A DNA stretch of 64,000 nucleotides from JAMLJG01 sp035327585 (GCA_035327585.1 DAOLDD010000016.1:1-64000), one strand, 5' to 3'. Numbered from the stretch's first letter, positions 16,338 to 25,104 are shown. Numbers and translations are program-made. Notes: generated by a model from the sequence alone, not told the origin.

Positions 16338-16799
16338 ATGAGCGAAGAGACGAGATTTCCGAGGCGCAAGAAATTGCCCCACGACGTGCCGGGATGGGTG
16401 CAAGACGGAAGTCGCTACTTCATCACGGTTAACTGCAAGGCGCGGGGCATAAACGCACTATGCGCAAATGGCGTTTCCCTTCGGCTATTGGAAAGCGTCA
16501 CGGCGTATGAGCAGCGCGGCCTGTGGTTCATCTTCGTCATGATGGTGATGCCGGACCACCTCCACCTGATCGCAAGTTTCCCGCGAGAGCCCGGCCTGCT
16601 CACCACGATGCAATCATGGAAACGCTACTTCGCCCGCACCTGCGGGATCGACTGGCAATCGGGCTTCTTTGAACACCGACTGCGGAATGAGCCCGAATTC
16701 GACGAAAAGATGTCCTACGTGCTTCTTAATCCCGTGCGAAAACTTCTGGCGTCATCCACGGAAAATTGGCCGCACAAGTTTGTCCGAGGAGAGCGGTAG
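16338..16799 (+). CDS. REP-associated tyrosine transposase (RAYT)
   Basis: A 153-aa Y1/HUH transposase. It contains the HUH metal motif MPDHLHLI (His74, His76) and the C-terminal SYVLLNPVR block, whose Tyr127 is the likely catalytic Tyr. The length and HRLRNEPEFDEK segment fit RAYTs. Proteins of this family are domesticated IS200/IS605 relatives that cut and move REP hairpins. The gene is flanked on both sides by hairpins sharing the same GGTAGGGCGAG ends, its probable substrates. ATG at 16338 was chosen, and the longer frame covers the hairpin. Confidence 0.88.
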   Translation: MSEETRFPRRKKLPHDVPGWVQDGSRYFITVNCKARGINALCANGVSLRLLESVTAYEQRGLWFIFVMMVMPDHLHLIASFPREPGLLTTMQSWKRYFARTCGIDWQSGFFEHRLRNEPEFDEKMSYVLLNPVRKLLASSTENWPHKFVRGER

Positions 16800-16859
16800 G
16801 GCGAGGCGTCCCACCGAGCCGTGGTCGATATTCGGCACGCTCGGAGAGCTCGCCCTACC
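16795..16859. repeat. RAYT-associated REP-like hairpin, copy 2
   Basis: It has the same arms as the copy at 16257-16322 and a centre with CGATATTCG. Its first bases form the TAG stop of the RAYT gene. Confidence 0.85.
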
Positions 16860-16913
16860 CCAATCGGATTGACGGCTGGATATTCGGAAGAAAATGGCGG
16901 ATAGTCCGGCGTC

Positions 16914-18089
16914 ATGAGTGTTGCCGTTGGCATTGATGCGATCCGGTTTTATTCGTCGAACTACTTCATCGACCTGCGCACGCTGGCCGGGGTGCGGGGG
17001 GTCGATCCCGACAAATACATGGTGGGGATCGGCCAGGAGAAGATGGCGATCCCGCCGCCGGACGAGGATATCGTCACGATGGGCGCGTCGGCCGCGAAGG
17101 CCCTCATCGACCGCGACGGCAGGGACAACATCGAACTGCTGCTGTTCGCCACCGAGTCCGGCATCGACCAGTCGAAAGCGGGCGGCGTGTTCGTGCATGG
17201 CCTGCTCGGCCTGCCCGCGCGCTGCCGCACGGTGGAACTCAAGGAGGCGTGCTACGGCGGCACGGCGGCGCTGCAGCTCGCCTGCGCCGCGGTCGCGCGC
17301 AACCCGAAGATCCGCGCGCTGGTCATCGCAACCGATGTCGCGCGCTATGAACTCGCGAGCCCCGGCGAGCCGACGCAGGGGTGCGGCGCGGTCGCGATGC
17401 TCGTCACCGCGAACCCGCGCATCCTCGCCATCGACCCGGAACACGGCCTTTACACGGCGGACGTGATGGACTTCTGGCGCCCCAACTACCGCGACCAGGC
17501 GCTGGTGGACGGCAAATACTCCACGCGCGTCTACCTGCAGGCGCTACAGGAATGCTGGAAACAATACCGCGAACAGTCCGGACGGGATTTCGCGGACCTG
17601 CACCGCTTTTGCTACCACCTGCCCTTCACGCGCATGGCGGAAAAGGCGCACGAGCGACTCGCGAAGGACAGCGGCGTTGCGATGACGGACGCGTTGCTCG
17701 CGGAACAGGTCGGCGGCTCGCTCGGCTACAACCGGATCACCGGCAACAGCTACGCGGCCTCGCTCTACGTCGGCCTCGCCTGCCTGCTCGACACCGACCC
17801 GGCGGACCTCGCGGGGCGGCGGATCGGCCTCTTCAGCTACGGCTCCGGCTGCGTCGGCGAATACTTCAGCGGCGTCGTCCAGCCCGGCTACCGCGACCGC
17901 CTGTTCACCGCGGAACACCGCGCGCTATTGGACAACCGCAGCGAACTCACGTATCGTCAGTACGAAGACATCTACAATCTGGTCTTTCCAACGGATGGCG
18001 GGGCGCATACGTTTTCCCGGTACCGAACCGGGCCCTTCCGCCTGGCGGGGGTCAAGGAGCACAAGCGATTATACGAGACGGCGTCATGA
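16914..18089 (+). CDS. mvaS: hydroxymethylglutaryl-CoA synthase
   Basis: It condenses acetyl-CoA with acetoacetyl-CoA to HMG-CoA. The 391-aa protein has the bacterial HMGS pattern: VGIDAIRFY start, Glu81 in FATESGIDQSKA, the nucleophile Cys113 in KEACYGGTAAL, the His of FCYHLPF and the late GSGCVGEYFSG loop. The stop overlaps the following mevalonate kinase start (ATGA), so the two are coupled. No acetoacetyl-CoA thiolase is in the window. Confidence 0.95.
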   Translation: MSVAVGIDAIRFYSSNYFIDLRTLAGVRGVDPDKYMVGIGQEKMAIPPPDEDIVTMGASAAKALIDRDGRDNIELLLFATESGIDQSKAGGVFVHGLLGLPARCRTVELKEACYGGTAALQLACAAVARNPKIRALVIATDVARYELASPGEPTQGCGAVAMLVTANPRILAIDPEHGLYTADVMDFWRPNYRDQALVDGKYSTRVYLQALQECWKQYREQSGRDFADLHRFCYHLPFTRMAEKAHERLAKDSGVAMTDALLAEQVGGSLGYNRITGNSYAASLYVGLACLLDTDPADLAGRRIGLFSYGSGCVGEYFSGVVQPGYRDRLFTAEHRALLDNRSELTYRQYEDIYNLVFPTDGGAHTFSRYRTGPFRLAGVKEHKRLYETAS

Positions 18090-19090
18090 TTGCGATCGCG
18101 CCAGGCAAGCTGATCTTGAGCGGGGAACACGCCGTCGTGTACGGCCGCCCCGCCCTCGCCATGGCCATTGACCGCTGCGCCCAGTCGATCATCGCGCCGG
18201 GCCGCGGCGACCTCGTTTCCTTTAACCTGCTCGACCTGAAGGAACATGATTCGTTCACCCTGCGCGCGCTGAACGAACTGCGCACGCGGCTCGGCCGCAA
18301 CTACCAGTTGTTCCTCAACGGCGAACTCGGCATCCGCGACGTGCTGCACAAACCGATTGAACTCTTCGAATTCGCCTTCATCACGCTGCTCGACGGCCTG
18401 CACCTGAAATTCGGGGACGGCGTGGACGTGCAGACGCAGTCGAACATCCCGATCGGCTGCGGCATGGGCTCCTCCGCCGCAACGGTGCTGAGCATGCTGC
18501 GCGCGGTCGGCCACTATTTCCGCGTCGAGTTCCGGCCCGACTGGTTCCTGAAATACAGCATGGAGGCGGAGAAACTGCAGCACGGGTTCCCCAGCGGCGT
18601 GGACTCCTACATCTCGCTGCACGGCGGCTGCGCGCTCTTCCGCGACGGCGCGGCCGAATCCGTCCCGCTGCCGCGCCTGCGCCTCTACCTCGTCAACACC
18701 GGCACGCCCGCCGCGACGACGGGCGAATGCGTGGTGGAGGTGAAACGCAAGTTCGCGAATGACCCGATCTGGAATGACTTCGAGTCGGTCACGCTGGAAC
18801 TGGAAAAAGCGCTGCGCGCCAACGACCGCGAGACGTTCCAGCGCATGGTCTCGGAAAACCAGCGCCTGCTCAACCGCATCGGCGTGGTGCCGGAAAAGGT
18901 CAGCCGTTTTGTGCGCGAGGTCGAGACCCAGGGCGGCGCGGCGAAGGTGTGCGGCGCGGGCTCCGTGCTCGGCGACAACGGCGGCATGGTGCTCGTCATC
19001 GCCGAAAAACCGCCGGTCGAGCTCTGCAAGCAGTTCGGCTACGAGCTGATCACCGTCCGCGGCGACCCGCTCGGCGCGCGGATAGTGTGA
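18086..19090 (+). CDS. mvk: mevalonate kinase (GHMP family)
   Basis: The 334-aa protein begins IAIAPGKLILSGEHAVVYGRPAL, the mevalonate kinase N-terminal signature. It carries the GHMP phosphate loop PIGCGMGSSAAT, the FPSGVDSYIS segment with the conserved Asp, and the C-terminal AKVCGAGSVLGDNGG loop. It phosphorylates mevalonate with ATP. It starts in an ATGA overlap with mvaS. The third GHMP motif reads CGAGS where many homologues have TGAGGGG, a modest deviation. Confidence 0.88.
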   Translation: MIAIAPGKLILSGEHAVVYGRPALAMAIDRCAQSIIAPGRGDLVSFNLLDLKEHDSFTLRALNELRTRLGRNYQLFLNGELGIRDVLHKPIELFEFAFITLLDGLHLKFGDGVDVQTQSNIPIGCGMGSSAATVLSMLRAVGHYFRVEFRPDWFLKYSMEAEKLQHGFPSGVDSYISLHGGCALFRDGAAESVPLPRLRLYLVNTGTPAATTGECVVEVKRKFANDPIWNDFESVTLELEKALRANDRETFQRMVSENQRLLNRIGVVPEKVSRFVREVETQGGAAKVCGAGSVLGDNGGMVLVIAEKPPVELCKQFGYELITVRGDPLGARIV

Positions 19091-19104
19091 CGCGCCCGAT
19101 TCAG

Positions 19105-19187
19105 CCCTCACCCCCGCCCTCTCCCACGGGGAGAGGGAGAAACGAGAGCCCCCTCTCCCGCGAGGCGGGAGAGGGTTGGGGTGAGGG
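19105..19187. repeat. CCCTCACCCC...GGGGTGAGGG hairpin, copy 1
   Basis: Arms of 21 bp at 19105-19125 and 19167-19187 match nearly perfectly, and a second CTCTCCC/GGGAGAG stem lies inside. Further copies are at 30896-30974 and 40801-40878. Confidence 0.85.
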
Positions 19188-19205
19188 ATTTTTTGATTAC
19201 CTGCA

Positions 19206-20147
19206 ATGCCGCCACCCCCATCCATCATCGCCAGCGCACCCGGCAGCTTGATGCTGCTCGGCGAACACGCGGTCCTGCACGGACACCGCGCGCTCGTCAT
19301 GGCGGTGGACCAGCGACTGCGCGTGGAACTGACGCCGCGCGACGACGACCGCGTTGAAATCGTGTCCGCGCTCGGCCGGCACGCCACCACGCTGCACGAC
19401 TGCGCTCCGCACCCGCAATTCCGCTTTCTGCTCGAAGCGATCCGCCGGCACGCCGCCCGGTGTCCGCGCGGCTTCACCCTGCGCGTCGAGTCCGAATTTT
19501 CCCACACCATCGGCTTCGGCTCCTCCGCCGCCGTCACCGTCGCGGGCGTGGCCGCACTGCGTCGGCACATCGGGCTGCCGGTGGACGAACCCGCCATCCG
19601 CGACGAAAGCATCGCCATCATCCGCGCTGTGCAGGGGCGGGGATCAGGCGGCGACGTCGCGGCGAGTACGCACGGCGGCGTGGTGGTCTACCGCGCAGAA
19701 CCGCGCGAAGCGGAGCGGCTGCCGGTTTCCCTCGAAGGCCTCGCCGTTTATTGCGGCTACAAAATCCCCACACCGGAAGTCATCCGTCGCGTGGACGAAC
19801 AATGGGCTGGACGCGAGCCGGCGCGGGATGCGCTGTATGAACGGATGGACGCCTGCGTCGGCGACGCGCTCAACGCGCTCGCGTCCGGGGATATTCCCCG
19901 CTTCGGCGCCGTACTGAACGCCGGGCAGGCGTTGCTGGAAGAACTTGGCGTGAACACCCCGGAACTGGCGGAGATTGTGACTGCATTGCGCGGGGATCCC
20001 GGAATTCACGGCGCAAAAATTTCGGGCTCCGGGCTCGGTGACTGTGTCTTCGGCCTGGGCCGTGTCACTCGCCCGCCCTCCGATTACCAACCCATCCCCA
20101 TCCGCACCGCACCCCAAGGTCTGCGGTTCCTTACACCGCGCGAGTGA
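19206..20147 (+). CDS. second GHMP kinase of the mevalonate cluster
   Basis: A 313-aa GHMP-fold kinase: IIASAPGSLMLLGEHAVLHG at the N-terminus, the phosphate loop HTIGFGSSAAVTV, GRGSGGDVAAST with the conserved Asp, and the third motif AKISGSGLGDCV. Position and resemblance to its neighbour suggest phosphomevalonate kinase or a paralogous mevalonate kinase. It lacks the KYWGK-type N-terminal motif of diphosphomevalonate decarboxylase, so it is probably not that enzyme. It is separated from mvk by a hairpin repeat and its stop abuts the CCA of the opposing tRNA gene. Confidence 0.7.
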   Translation: MPPPPSIIASAPGSLMLLGEHAVLHGHRALVMAVDQRLRVELTPRDDDRVEIVSALGRHATTLHDCAPHPQFRFLLEAIRRHAARCPRGFTLRVESEFSHTIGFGSSAAVTVAGVAALRRHIGLPVDEPAIRDESIAIIRAVQGRGSGGDVAASTHGGVVVYRAEPREAERLPVSLEGLAVYCGYKIPTPEVIRRVDEQWAGREPARDALYERMDACVGDALNALASGDIPRFGAVLNAGQALLEELGVNTPELAEIVTALRGDPGIHGAKISGSGLGDCVFGLGRVTRPPSDYQPIPIRTAPQGLRFLTPRE

Positions 20148-20237
<90 letters not shown>

Positions 20238-20340
20238 ACTTCTACACCTAAACCAAGCGTGCCCGCCAGCCCCAGGCTGGCGAGGTCTCGCCGGACCGCT
20301 ACGGTCCGGCGGACGCCTTAAACCACTCGGCCACCTCTCC
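20238..20340 (-). repeat. tandem unit: broken tRNA-Ser 5' part plus two hairpins (unit a)
   Basis: A 103-bp unit. Read on the minus strand it holds the first 27 nt of the tRNA-Ser, a 52-nt insert with two strong hairpins (CCGGACCG/CGGTCCGG and CCAGCC/GGCTGG), the next nine tRNA bases (CACGCTTGG), and 15 nt also found before the true tRNA. Confidence 0.9.
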
Positions 20341-20443
20341 ACTTCTACACCCAAACCAAGCGTGCCCGCCAGCCGTAGGCTGGCGAGGTCTCGCCGGACC
20401 GTCACGGTCCGGCGGACGCCTTAAACCACTCGGCCACCTCTCC
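20341..20443 (-). repeat. tandem unit: broken tRNA-Ser 5' part plus two hairpins (unit b)
   Basis: It has the same 103-bp layout as unit a. The two differ at five positions, four of them in the 3-nt hairpin loops (CCA versus GTA, CTA versus TCA on the plus strand). Confidence 0.9.
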
Positions 20444-20515
20444 GGGGAAACGCGGGGAACACGTATCGGGCGAGACTAGCGATTTGCCCGACGGGACGCA
20501 AGGGGCTGGCGCGGA

Positions 20516-22150
20516 TTACGCGGAAAGCGCGGCTTCGACGGACTGGGCTCCTGCCCGTCGCGGCTCGGCGTAGACGCGGAAGTCGAGGAAGGGGAAGAGG
20601 TTGTCGAGGTGCTCCAAGGCGGCGAGCTTGCGGGGGTCGACGTCGTTTTTCTTTACGGCGTCGCACAGGAAGTGGAAGCGCGCGAGCTGGTCCTTGACGC
20701 GGCGGTTGGCGTAGTCGACGGCGGTGCCGCATTTCATGATGAACGGCCAGTCGGACGACTGCGCGAGCAGCAGCGAGCGCGCGGCCTGATTCAGGATGCG
20801 CTCGCGCATGGAGCCGGGCGGGTCGCCCTGGAACCGCGTCGCAAGGTCCGTCATCACGCCGGCGGCGCGGTGCAGCTCGGGATAAATCCACTCGTTGCAG
20901 CCGCTCAGCCAGCACTCGTTGTAGCCCTGCCAGCCCCAGCTCGACGCGGACGGCGTGGACCGCTGCAACACGGGATGCCGGTCGAGGTAGTCGCCTGGCG
21001 TGATGAGTTCCACGTCCTCCGGATGCCGCGCGGCCTGGCGCACGAGGAAGTCGATGAACCACGGGCCCTCGAACCACCAGTGGCCAAACAGCTCGGCGTC
21101 ATAGGGCGAGACGATCAGCGGCGGGCGGTCCATACGCTCCGCCTGCCACGCGGCCTGCTTGACGCGGCACTCGAAAAAGTGCGCCGCGTGCAGCGCGGCT
21201 TTCTCGCGCGCGATGCCGGGATCGTACAATTCCTTTTCGCCACTGCGCCCGGTCACGCGGTGGTACTTGATGCCGGTGAGGATGCGCGTTTTGCCGTCGA
21301 GAATGTAGGGCTTGATGTAATCGAAGTCGGCGTCGAACCCGAGGTCGCGGTAGAAATCGCGGTAGTCGTAGTCGCCCGGATAGCCCTCGTGTGAACTCCA
21401 GACCTGACGCGACGACTCGGGATCACGCCCGAACGCGGCGACGCCGTTTTCGCAGGCGAGCGGGGCGAACAACCCGTAGTGCGGCCGCACGCTCGCGTGC
21501 AGAATGCCGTGCGAGTCGACGAAGAAATAGGAGAACCCGGCCGCCCCCAACACGGACTCGAGGCCGGGATAAAACGCGCACTCGGGCACCCAGATGCCGC
21601 GCGCGGCGCGGCCAAACGTGCGGCGATAGCTCTCCGCGCCGACCTTCACCTGCGCCTCCACCGCGCGCGGATGCGTCTTCAGCAGCGGCAGGTAGCCGTG
21701 CGTCGCACAGGTGGTGAACAGCTCCAGCGCGCCCGCGTCTTGGAACCGCTTGAATGCTTTGATGAGGTCGCGCCCGTAGCGGACCTCGTAGAGCCCGGCG
21801 GTCTCGGTGAGCCAGTCGCGGTAGAAGCGCGCGAGGCGGTTGAGCTTCGGTTCGTTCGCCGTGCGGCGGACCTCCATGTGCGACAACTCGATCAGTTTTT
21901 CGAGGTGCCGCATATAGCGCTGCTGCAACAGTTCGTCCTGCAACATCGCGCAGAGCGTGGGCGAGAGCGACAGCGCGAGGCAGAACGGGATGCCGTCCGC
22001 GAGCAAACCGCCGCACGTCTTGATGAGCGGGATGTAGCACTCGGTGATGGCCTCGAACAGCCAGCGCTCCTCGAAAAATTCCTCGTGCTCCGGATGCCGC
22101 ACATACGGCAGGTGCCCGTGCAGGACCAGGCTCAGATATCCGCGTGGCAT
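20516..22150 (-). CDS. GH57 1,4-alpha-glucan branching enzyme
   Basis: A 544-aa GH57 protein with the DUF1957 C-terminal helical region typical of GH57 branching enzymes. The N-terminus GYLSLVLHGHLPYVRHPEHE is diagnostic. The nucleophile Glu lies in GIWVPECAFYPG and the acid/base Asp in SPYDAELFGHWWFEG. It makes alpha-1,6 branches in alpha-glucans in the cytoplasm. The start is either ATG at 22150 or 22156. It begins the minus-strand glucan cluster's downstream end and sits next to the DUF4912 gene, from which it is separated by a repeat. Confidence 0.92.
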   Translation of the reverse strand: MPRGYLSLVLHGHLPYVRHPEHEEFFEERWLFEAITECYIPLIKTCGGLLADGIPFCLALSLSPTLCAMLQDELLQQRYMRHLEKLIELSHMEVRRTANEPKLNRLARFYRDWLTETAGLYEVRYGRDLIKAFKRFQDAGALELFTTCATHGYLPLLKTHPRAVEAQVKVGAESYRRTFGRAARGIWVPECAFYPGLESVLGAAGFSYFFVDSHGILHASVRPHYGLFAPLACENGVAAFGRDPESSRQVWSSHEGYPGDYDYRDFYRDLGFDADFDYIKPYILDGKTRILTGIKYHRVTGRSGEKELYDPGIAREKAALHAAHFFECRVKQAAWQAERMDRPPLIVSPYDAELFGHWWFEGPWFIDFLVRQAARHPEDVELITPGDYLDRHPVLQRSTPSASSWGWQGYNECWLSGCNEWIYPELHRAAGVMTDLATRFQGDPPGSMRERILNQAARSLLLAQSSDWPFIMKCGTAVDYANRRVKDQLARFHFLCDAVKKNDVDPRKLAALEHLDNLFPFLDFRVYAEPRRAGAQSVEAALSA

Positions 22151-22170
22151 GGTCATGCTCCCGGATGGGG

Positions 22171-22300
22171 GAAACCGCGGATTACGCTGATTTCGCGGAT
22201 ACAGAAATGGGTAAAGCGCTCGCCTGCAAAGGCGACCCATGGATACAATTGAATGTTCATCACGTTTCTATCCGCGTAATCCGCGCAATCCGCGGTTGTC
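22171..22300. repeat. GCGGATTACGCTGATTTCGC-type inverted repeat
   Basis: AAACCGCGGATTACGC (from 22172) pairs with GCGCAATCCGCGGTT (to about 22297), with further TTTCGCGGATA-type pairing inside. It fills the gap between the DUF4912 and GH57 genes. Confidence 0.75.
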
Positions 22301-23506
22301 TTACTTCGGCGGTTGTGGCGGGTCGACGGCGAGCAGCGGGAGGACCACGGCGCCGTGTGGCAGTGGTTTACGCAGCGAGAACGAGCCGTCGGGCCGGAGC
22401 GCAACGGGCTGGCCGTAGAACGAAACCTGCGTGCCCGGCTTGGCGCGACCGTACACATGCAACTCCACGTTCACTTCCAACGCCACCTGTGGATTGCCGT
22501 GCTCGTAGCTCGACAGCGTCACGTAATTTTCCAATGGCAGCGAGGCGGGCGGCGCAGGAGGCACGGGTGCGGGGGACGCGTGCGAGGGGGGGGCTTCCGC
22601 GTGAACGGCGGGTGCGTTCGCGGCGGGCGCGGGCATCTCCGGTACGGAACCCGACGTGTCGGGCACGTGGCGGGCCAGCTCCTCGGCCGACGGCCAATCC
22701 GTGCGCTCCGCCGAATCCGGCTGGAGGGCGGCAGGCCCTTGCCGCCCCACCGCCGGCGCTTCGGGTTTCGCGGCCAGCGGCGGCATCGGGAATTCGCGCG
22801 CTGCGGACGGCGCAAATGCCGCCGTCGCGGGGCGCGTTTCCACACCGGCATCCGGCGCACCGTACGCCGCATCGGGCACGGGGGCGACCACGTGAAGCGG
22901 CGGCGGATTCAGCCCGACCTCGGCGCCGGTTTCCACATCCATCGTCTCCGGATTCAGATTCGGGTCGGCGGACAAATCCGTGGGGCGCGGACCTTCGGGG
23001 TGTAGTGCAACCGCGGTGGTTTCGTACCGCGGCGACTCGGACGCGGCCGGCGTCGCGACGGGATTCGAGCGGGCGAGCAGCATCAACCCGCCATCCTCGC
23101 GGCGCAGACCCAGCTCCGCGACATAGGCCCGGCCGGCCTGCCACAGGTCGACATACCAGTGCCCCTGGAGGCCCTGCACCTGGAGATCGAAATACGAGTG
23201 CGCGTTGCTACCGTCGAATTCGATCCCCGTCACATCGTGCAGGCGCAGCATCATCGGCGGCGTCGCGGACCCGGTCGACGCGACGGCAGCCTGGTAATCC
23301 TCAACATCCACGTTCCAATACGCATGGGCGCGATGCGGATTGACCTCCAGCAGGACCAGCTCCGTGCCGAGACGCGGCGGGGGATAGAGGGCGGACACGT
23401 CCTGCGCGACGGAGCGCAATTCCTCGGGGGTGAACGGCGCGTCCGGAATCGCCTCATTGGGCAGGTCCGGCGGCGTCGGTTCTGGGGTGCTGGTTGGTTC
23501 CGCCAT
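22301..23506 (-). CDS. DUF4912 protein of the glucan cluster
   Basis: The N-terminal part (about residues 40-160) shows the DUF4912 pattern: LVLLEVNPHRAHAYWNVD, MMLRLHDVTGIEFDGSNAHSYFDLQV, GHWYVDLWQAGRAYVAELG. A Pro/Ala-rich disordered stretch of about 180 residues follows, then a short C-terminal beta module (VALEVNVELHVYGRAKPGTQVSFYGQPV). It is 401 aa from the ATG at 23506, and an ATG at 23542 is also open. Its function is unknown. In several phyla this family is found next to GH57 enzymes, so a glucan-binding or scaffold role is a reasonable inference. Confidence 0.75.
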   Translation of the reverse strand: MAEPTSTPEPTPPDLPNEAIPDAPFTPEELRSVAQDVSALYPPPRLGTELVLLEVNPHRAHAYWNVDVEDYQAAVASTGSATPPMMLRLHDVTGIEFDGSNAHSYFDLQVQGLQGHWYVDLWQAGRAYVAELGLRREDGGLMLLARSNPVATPAASESPRYETTAVALHPEGPRPTDLSADPNLNPETMDVETGAEVGLNPPPLHVVAPVPDAAYGAPDAGVETRPATAAFAPSAAREFPMPPLAAKPEAPAVGRQGPAALQPDSAERTDWPSAEELARHVPDTSGSVPEMPAPAANAPAVHAEAPPSHASPAPVPPAPPASLPLENYVTLSSYEHGNPQVALEVNVELHVYGRAKPGTQVSFYGQPVALRPDGSFSLRKPLPHGAVVLPLLAVDPPQPPK

Positions 23507-23614
23507 AAAATTCACGCTGCCGCGAAGGTACCTCGCGGCCATATTCGTCGCAGTCTAGCCGCGCGCGGCGGGGGAGTAAAATTATTTTCAGTTTAGGACG
23601 CAGCCGACTCCGAT

Positions 23615-23705
23615 CCCCGCGGGCTTGTCCCGCGGGTGAAGGAATTTGCCGGGCTACACGACCGTAGCTCAAAAACTTCCGCTCCCGCGGGACAAGCCCG
23701 CGGGG
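23615..23705. repeat. perfect 22-bp inverted repeat
   Basis: The 22-mer at 23615-23636 is the exact reverse complement of 23684-23705. Each arm is itself palindromic (CCCGCGGG...CCCGCGGG around CTTGT). It lies upstream of the DUF4912 gene and downstream of the next GH57 gene. Confidence 0.8.
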
Positions 23706-23721
23706 GGCGGGAAGACCTGAA

Positions 23722-24915
23722 TCAGCGCGTCAACCCCTTCGCCCGGGCAAGCCACGCAAGGGCGTCGTCGAGGCCGTCGTGGGCGCGCTGGACCCAGGCT
23801 TCGCCCCAGAAAAAGTGGCAGCTCGTTTCCGCGCGCAGCAGGCGCCAGAGCGCCTCGTCCAGCGCGTGGCAAACCTCCGCATCCGCGCCCTCCGCGCCGG
23901 AGCGCCAGCGCGCGTCGTGCACCAACTTGCTAACCTCGCCCAATCGCGCCCACGCGTCGCGCTGCATCTGCGACCCGGTCCACTGCACAAACCCGACACC
24001 ATGGTGAAACCCGGTGTTCCACGCGCCGGTCCGCACGATGACCTGCCCGTGCGCACCGTGTTTGTCGAGGTAGTCATGAATGAACGTCGGCCGCACGTTG
24101 GTCTCGCCGTGCCGCACCTGGTGCAGATACGGATGATAAAACGCGCCCCAGTAATTGGATTCCCACTTGATGTTCCGGAACCAGCCGCCGTTCTCGCCGT
24201 CGGTCACAGTGCACACCAGCGGCTCGAAGTCGCACCACTTGCAGCGCTCGTTCACCTCGTGCAGGTACCAGCCGACCTCCATGCCGCCTTCCTGCGCGAT
24301 GGACAGGTCGCGGTCGCGTGGGATGATCACGATCTCCGCGTCGCCGAATTTCGCGATGTGCGGCCGGTAGCGCAGCTCCTCCCAGCGCATCGGCGTCATC
24401 GGCACGATGTGCTCGCTGTCCACGATGACATAGCGGTATCCCGCCTCGGCGAGCAGCGGGATCAGCTCCATGCTGAACCCACATTCCGGCGGCCAGAACC
24501 CGTTGAAGTTTCCGCGGTCGAACAAGTGACGCCCGATGCCAAGCCAGCGCTGGATGTGCTCGCGCCGGTCGGCCGCCGGGATCAGCGGCAGCACCGGGTG
24601 ATAGTAGCCGGTGCCCAGGAGATCGAGCGAGGGATTCCGCCAGTTCCACAACACGTCGCCGCACTTCACCACGCCGTACACGCGCGCCTGGAACTCCGGG
24701 TTCGACAGCGACTCCAGCAGCGAGCCCGATGCCGCGAGGTGCACGCGCGCCACGTCCTCCCACCCCCACACCGCCCGCGGAATCCGGTCGTATGCGAACA
24801 GACACTCCTTCGCGTGCCAGCGCTCCTGCTCCACCGGATCGTTGAGCATCGCATCGAGATTCCCCCACGGCTGGTGGAGGTTCAACACCAAGGCATGATG
24901 AATCGTTTTCGGCAT
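23722..24915 (-). CDS. GH57-family glycoside hydrolase, second copy
   Basis: A 397-aa GH57 protein starting MPKTIHHALVLNLHQPWGNL. The nucleophile region GFWPPECGFSMELIPLL and the following VDSEHIVPM and WYLHEVNER segments are clear. It is shorter than the branching enzyme and lacks DUF1957, closer to GH57 proteins annotated as amylase or pullulanase. The substrate cannot be decided here. A disrupted repeat of 180 bp lies upstream. It is co-oriented with the other glucan genes. Confidence 0.85.
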   Translation of the reverse strand: MPKTIHHALVLNLHQPWGNLDAMLNDPVEQERWHAKECLFAYDRIPRAVWGWEDVARVHLAASGSLLESLSNPEFQARVYGVVKCGDVLWNWRNPSLDLLGTGYYHPVLPLIPAADRREHIQRWLGIGRHLFDRGNFNGFWPPECGFSMELIPLLAEAGYRYVIVDSEHIVPMTPMRWEELRYRPHIAKFGDAEIVIIPRDRDLSIAQEGGMEVGWYLHEVNERCKWCDFEPLVCTVTDGENGGWFRNIKWESNYWGAFYHPYLHQVRHGETNVRPTFIHDYLDKHGAHGQVIVRTGAWNTGFHHGVGFVQWTGSQMQRDAWARLGEVSKLVHDARWRSGAEGADAEVCHALDEALWRLLRAETSCHFFWGEAWVQRAHDGLDDALAWLARAKGLTR

Positions 24916-24980
24916 GGCGGGTACTGTAGCGACGGACCGCCGCGATGGCGAAATCAAAAGAGACAACCTTCCAAAGGATC

Positions 24981-25086
24981 GGCTCGGTGGGGACACCGCG
25001 CCCTACCCTCCCGGGTCAGTGTACGCGTACGTGAACGTGGAAACTCAAGCGCTCCACCCGGGTAGGGCGAGCTCTCCGAGCGAGCC
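24981..25086. repeat. permuted RAYT-type REP element with inserted GTGAACG repeat
   Basis: 24981-25007 is the reverse complement of the left half of the hairpin at 16257-16322 (24 of 27 bases). 25061-25086 is the reverse complement of its right half (25 of 26). The halves are in swapped order, 53 bp apart, with a piece of the GTGAACGTG repeat (25019-25044) between them. Confidence 0.75.
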
Positions 25087-25104
25087 GCGTTCAAGGAATA
25101 GCCG

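Noticed and set aside
19206..20147. Diphosphomevalonate decarboxylase
   Set aside because: The N-terminus reads APGSLMLLGEHAV, a kinase-type signature, and the KYWGK motif of the decarboxylase is absent.
20238..20443. CRISPR array or two further tRNA genes
   Set aside because: Only two 103-bp units with no unique spacers, so not CRISPR. The units lack the 3' half of the tRNA, so they are not functional tRNAs.
20444..20515. Promoter of the tRNA-Ser gene
   Set aside because: TTGCGT and TAGTCT are spaced 17 nt apart on the minus strand, but each matches the consensus at only three of six positions, too weak to call.
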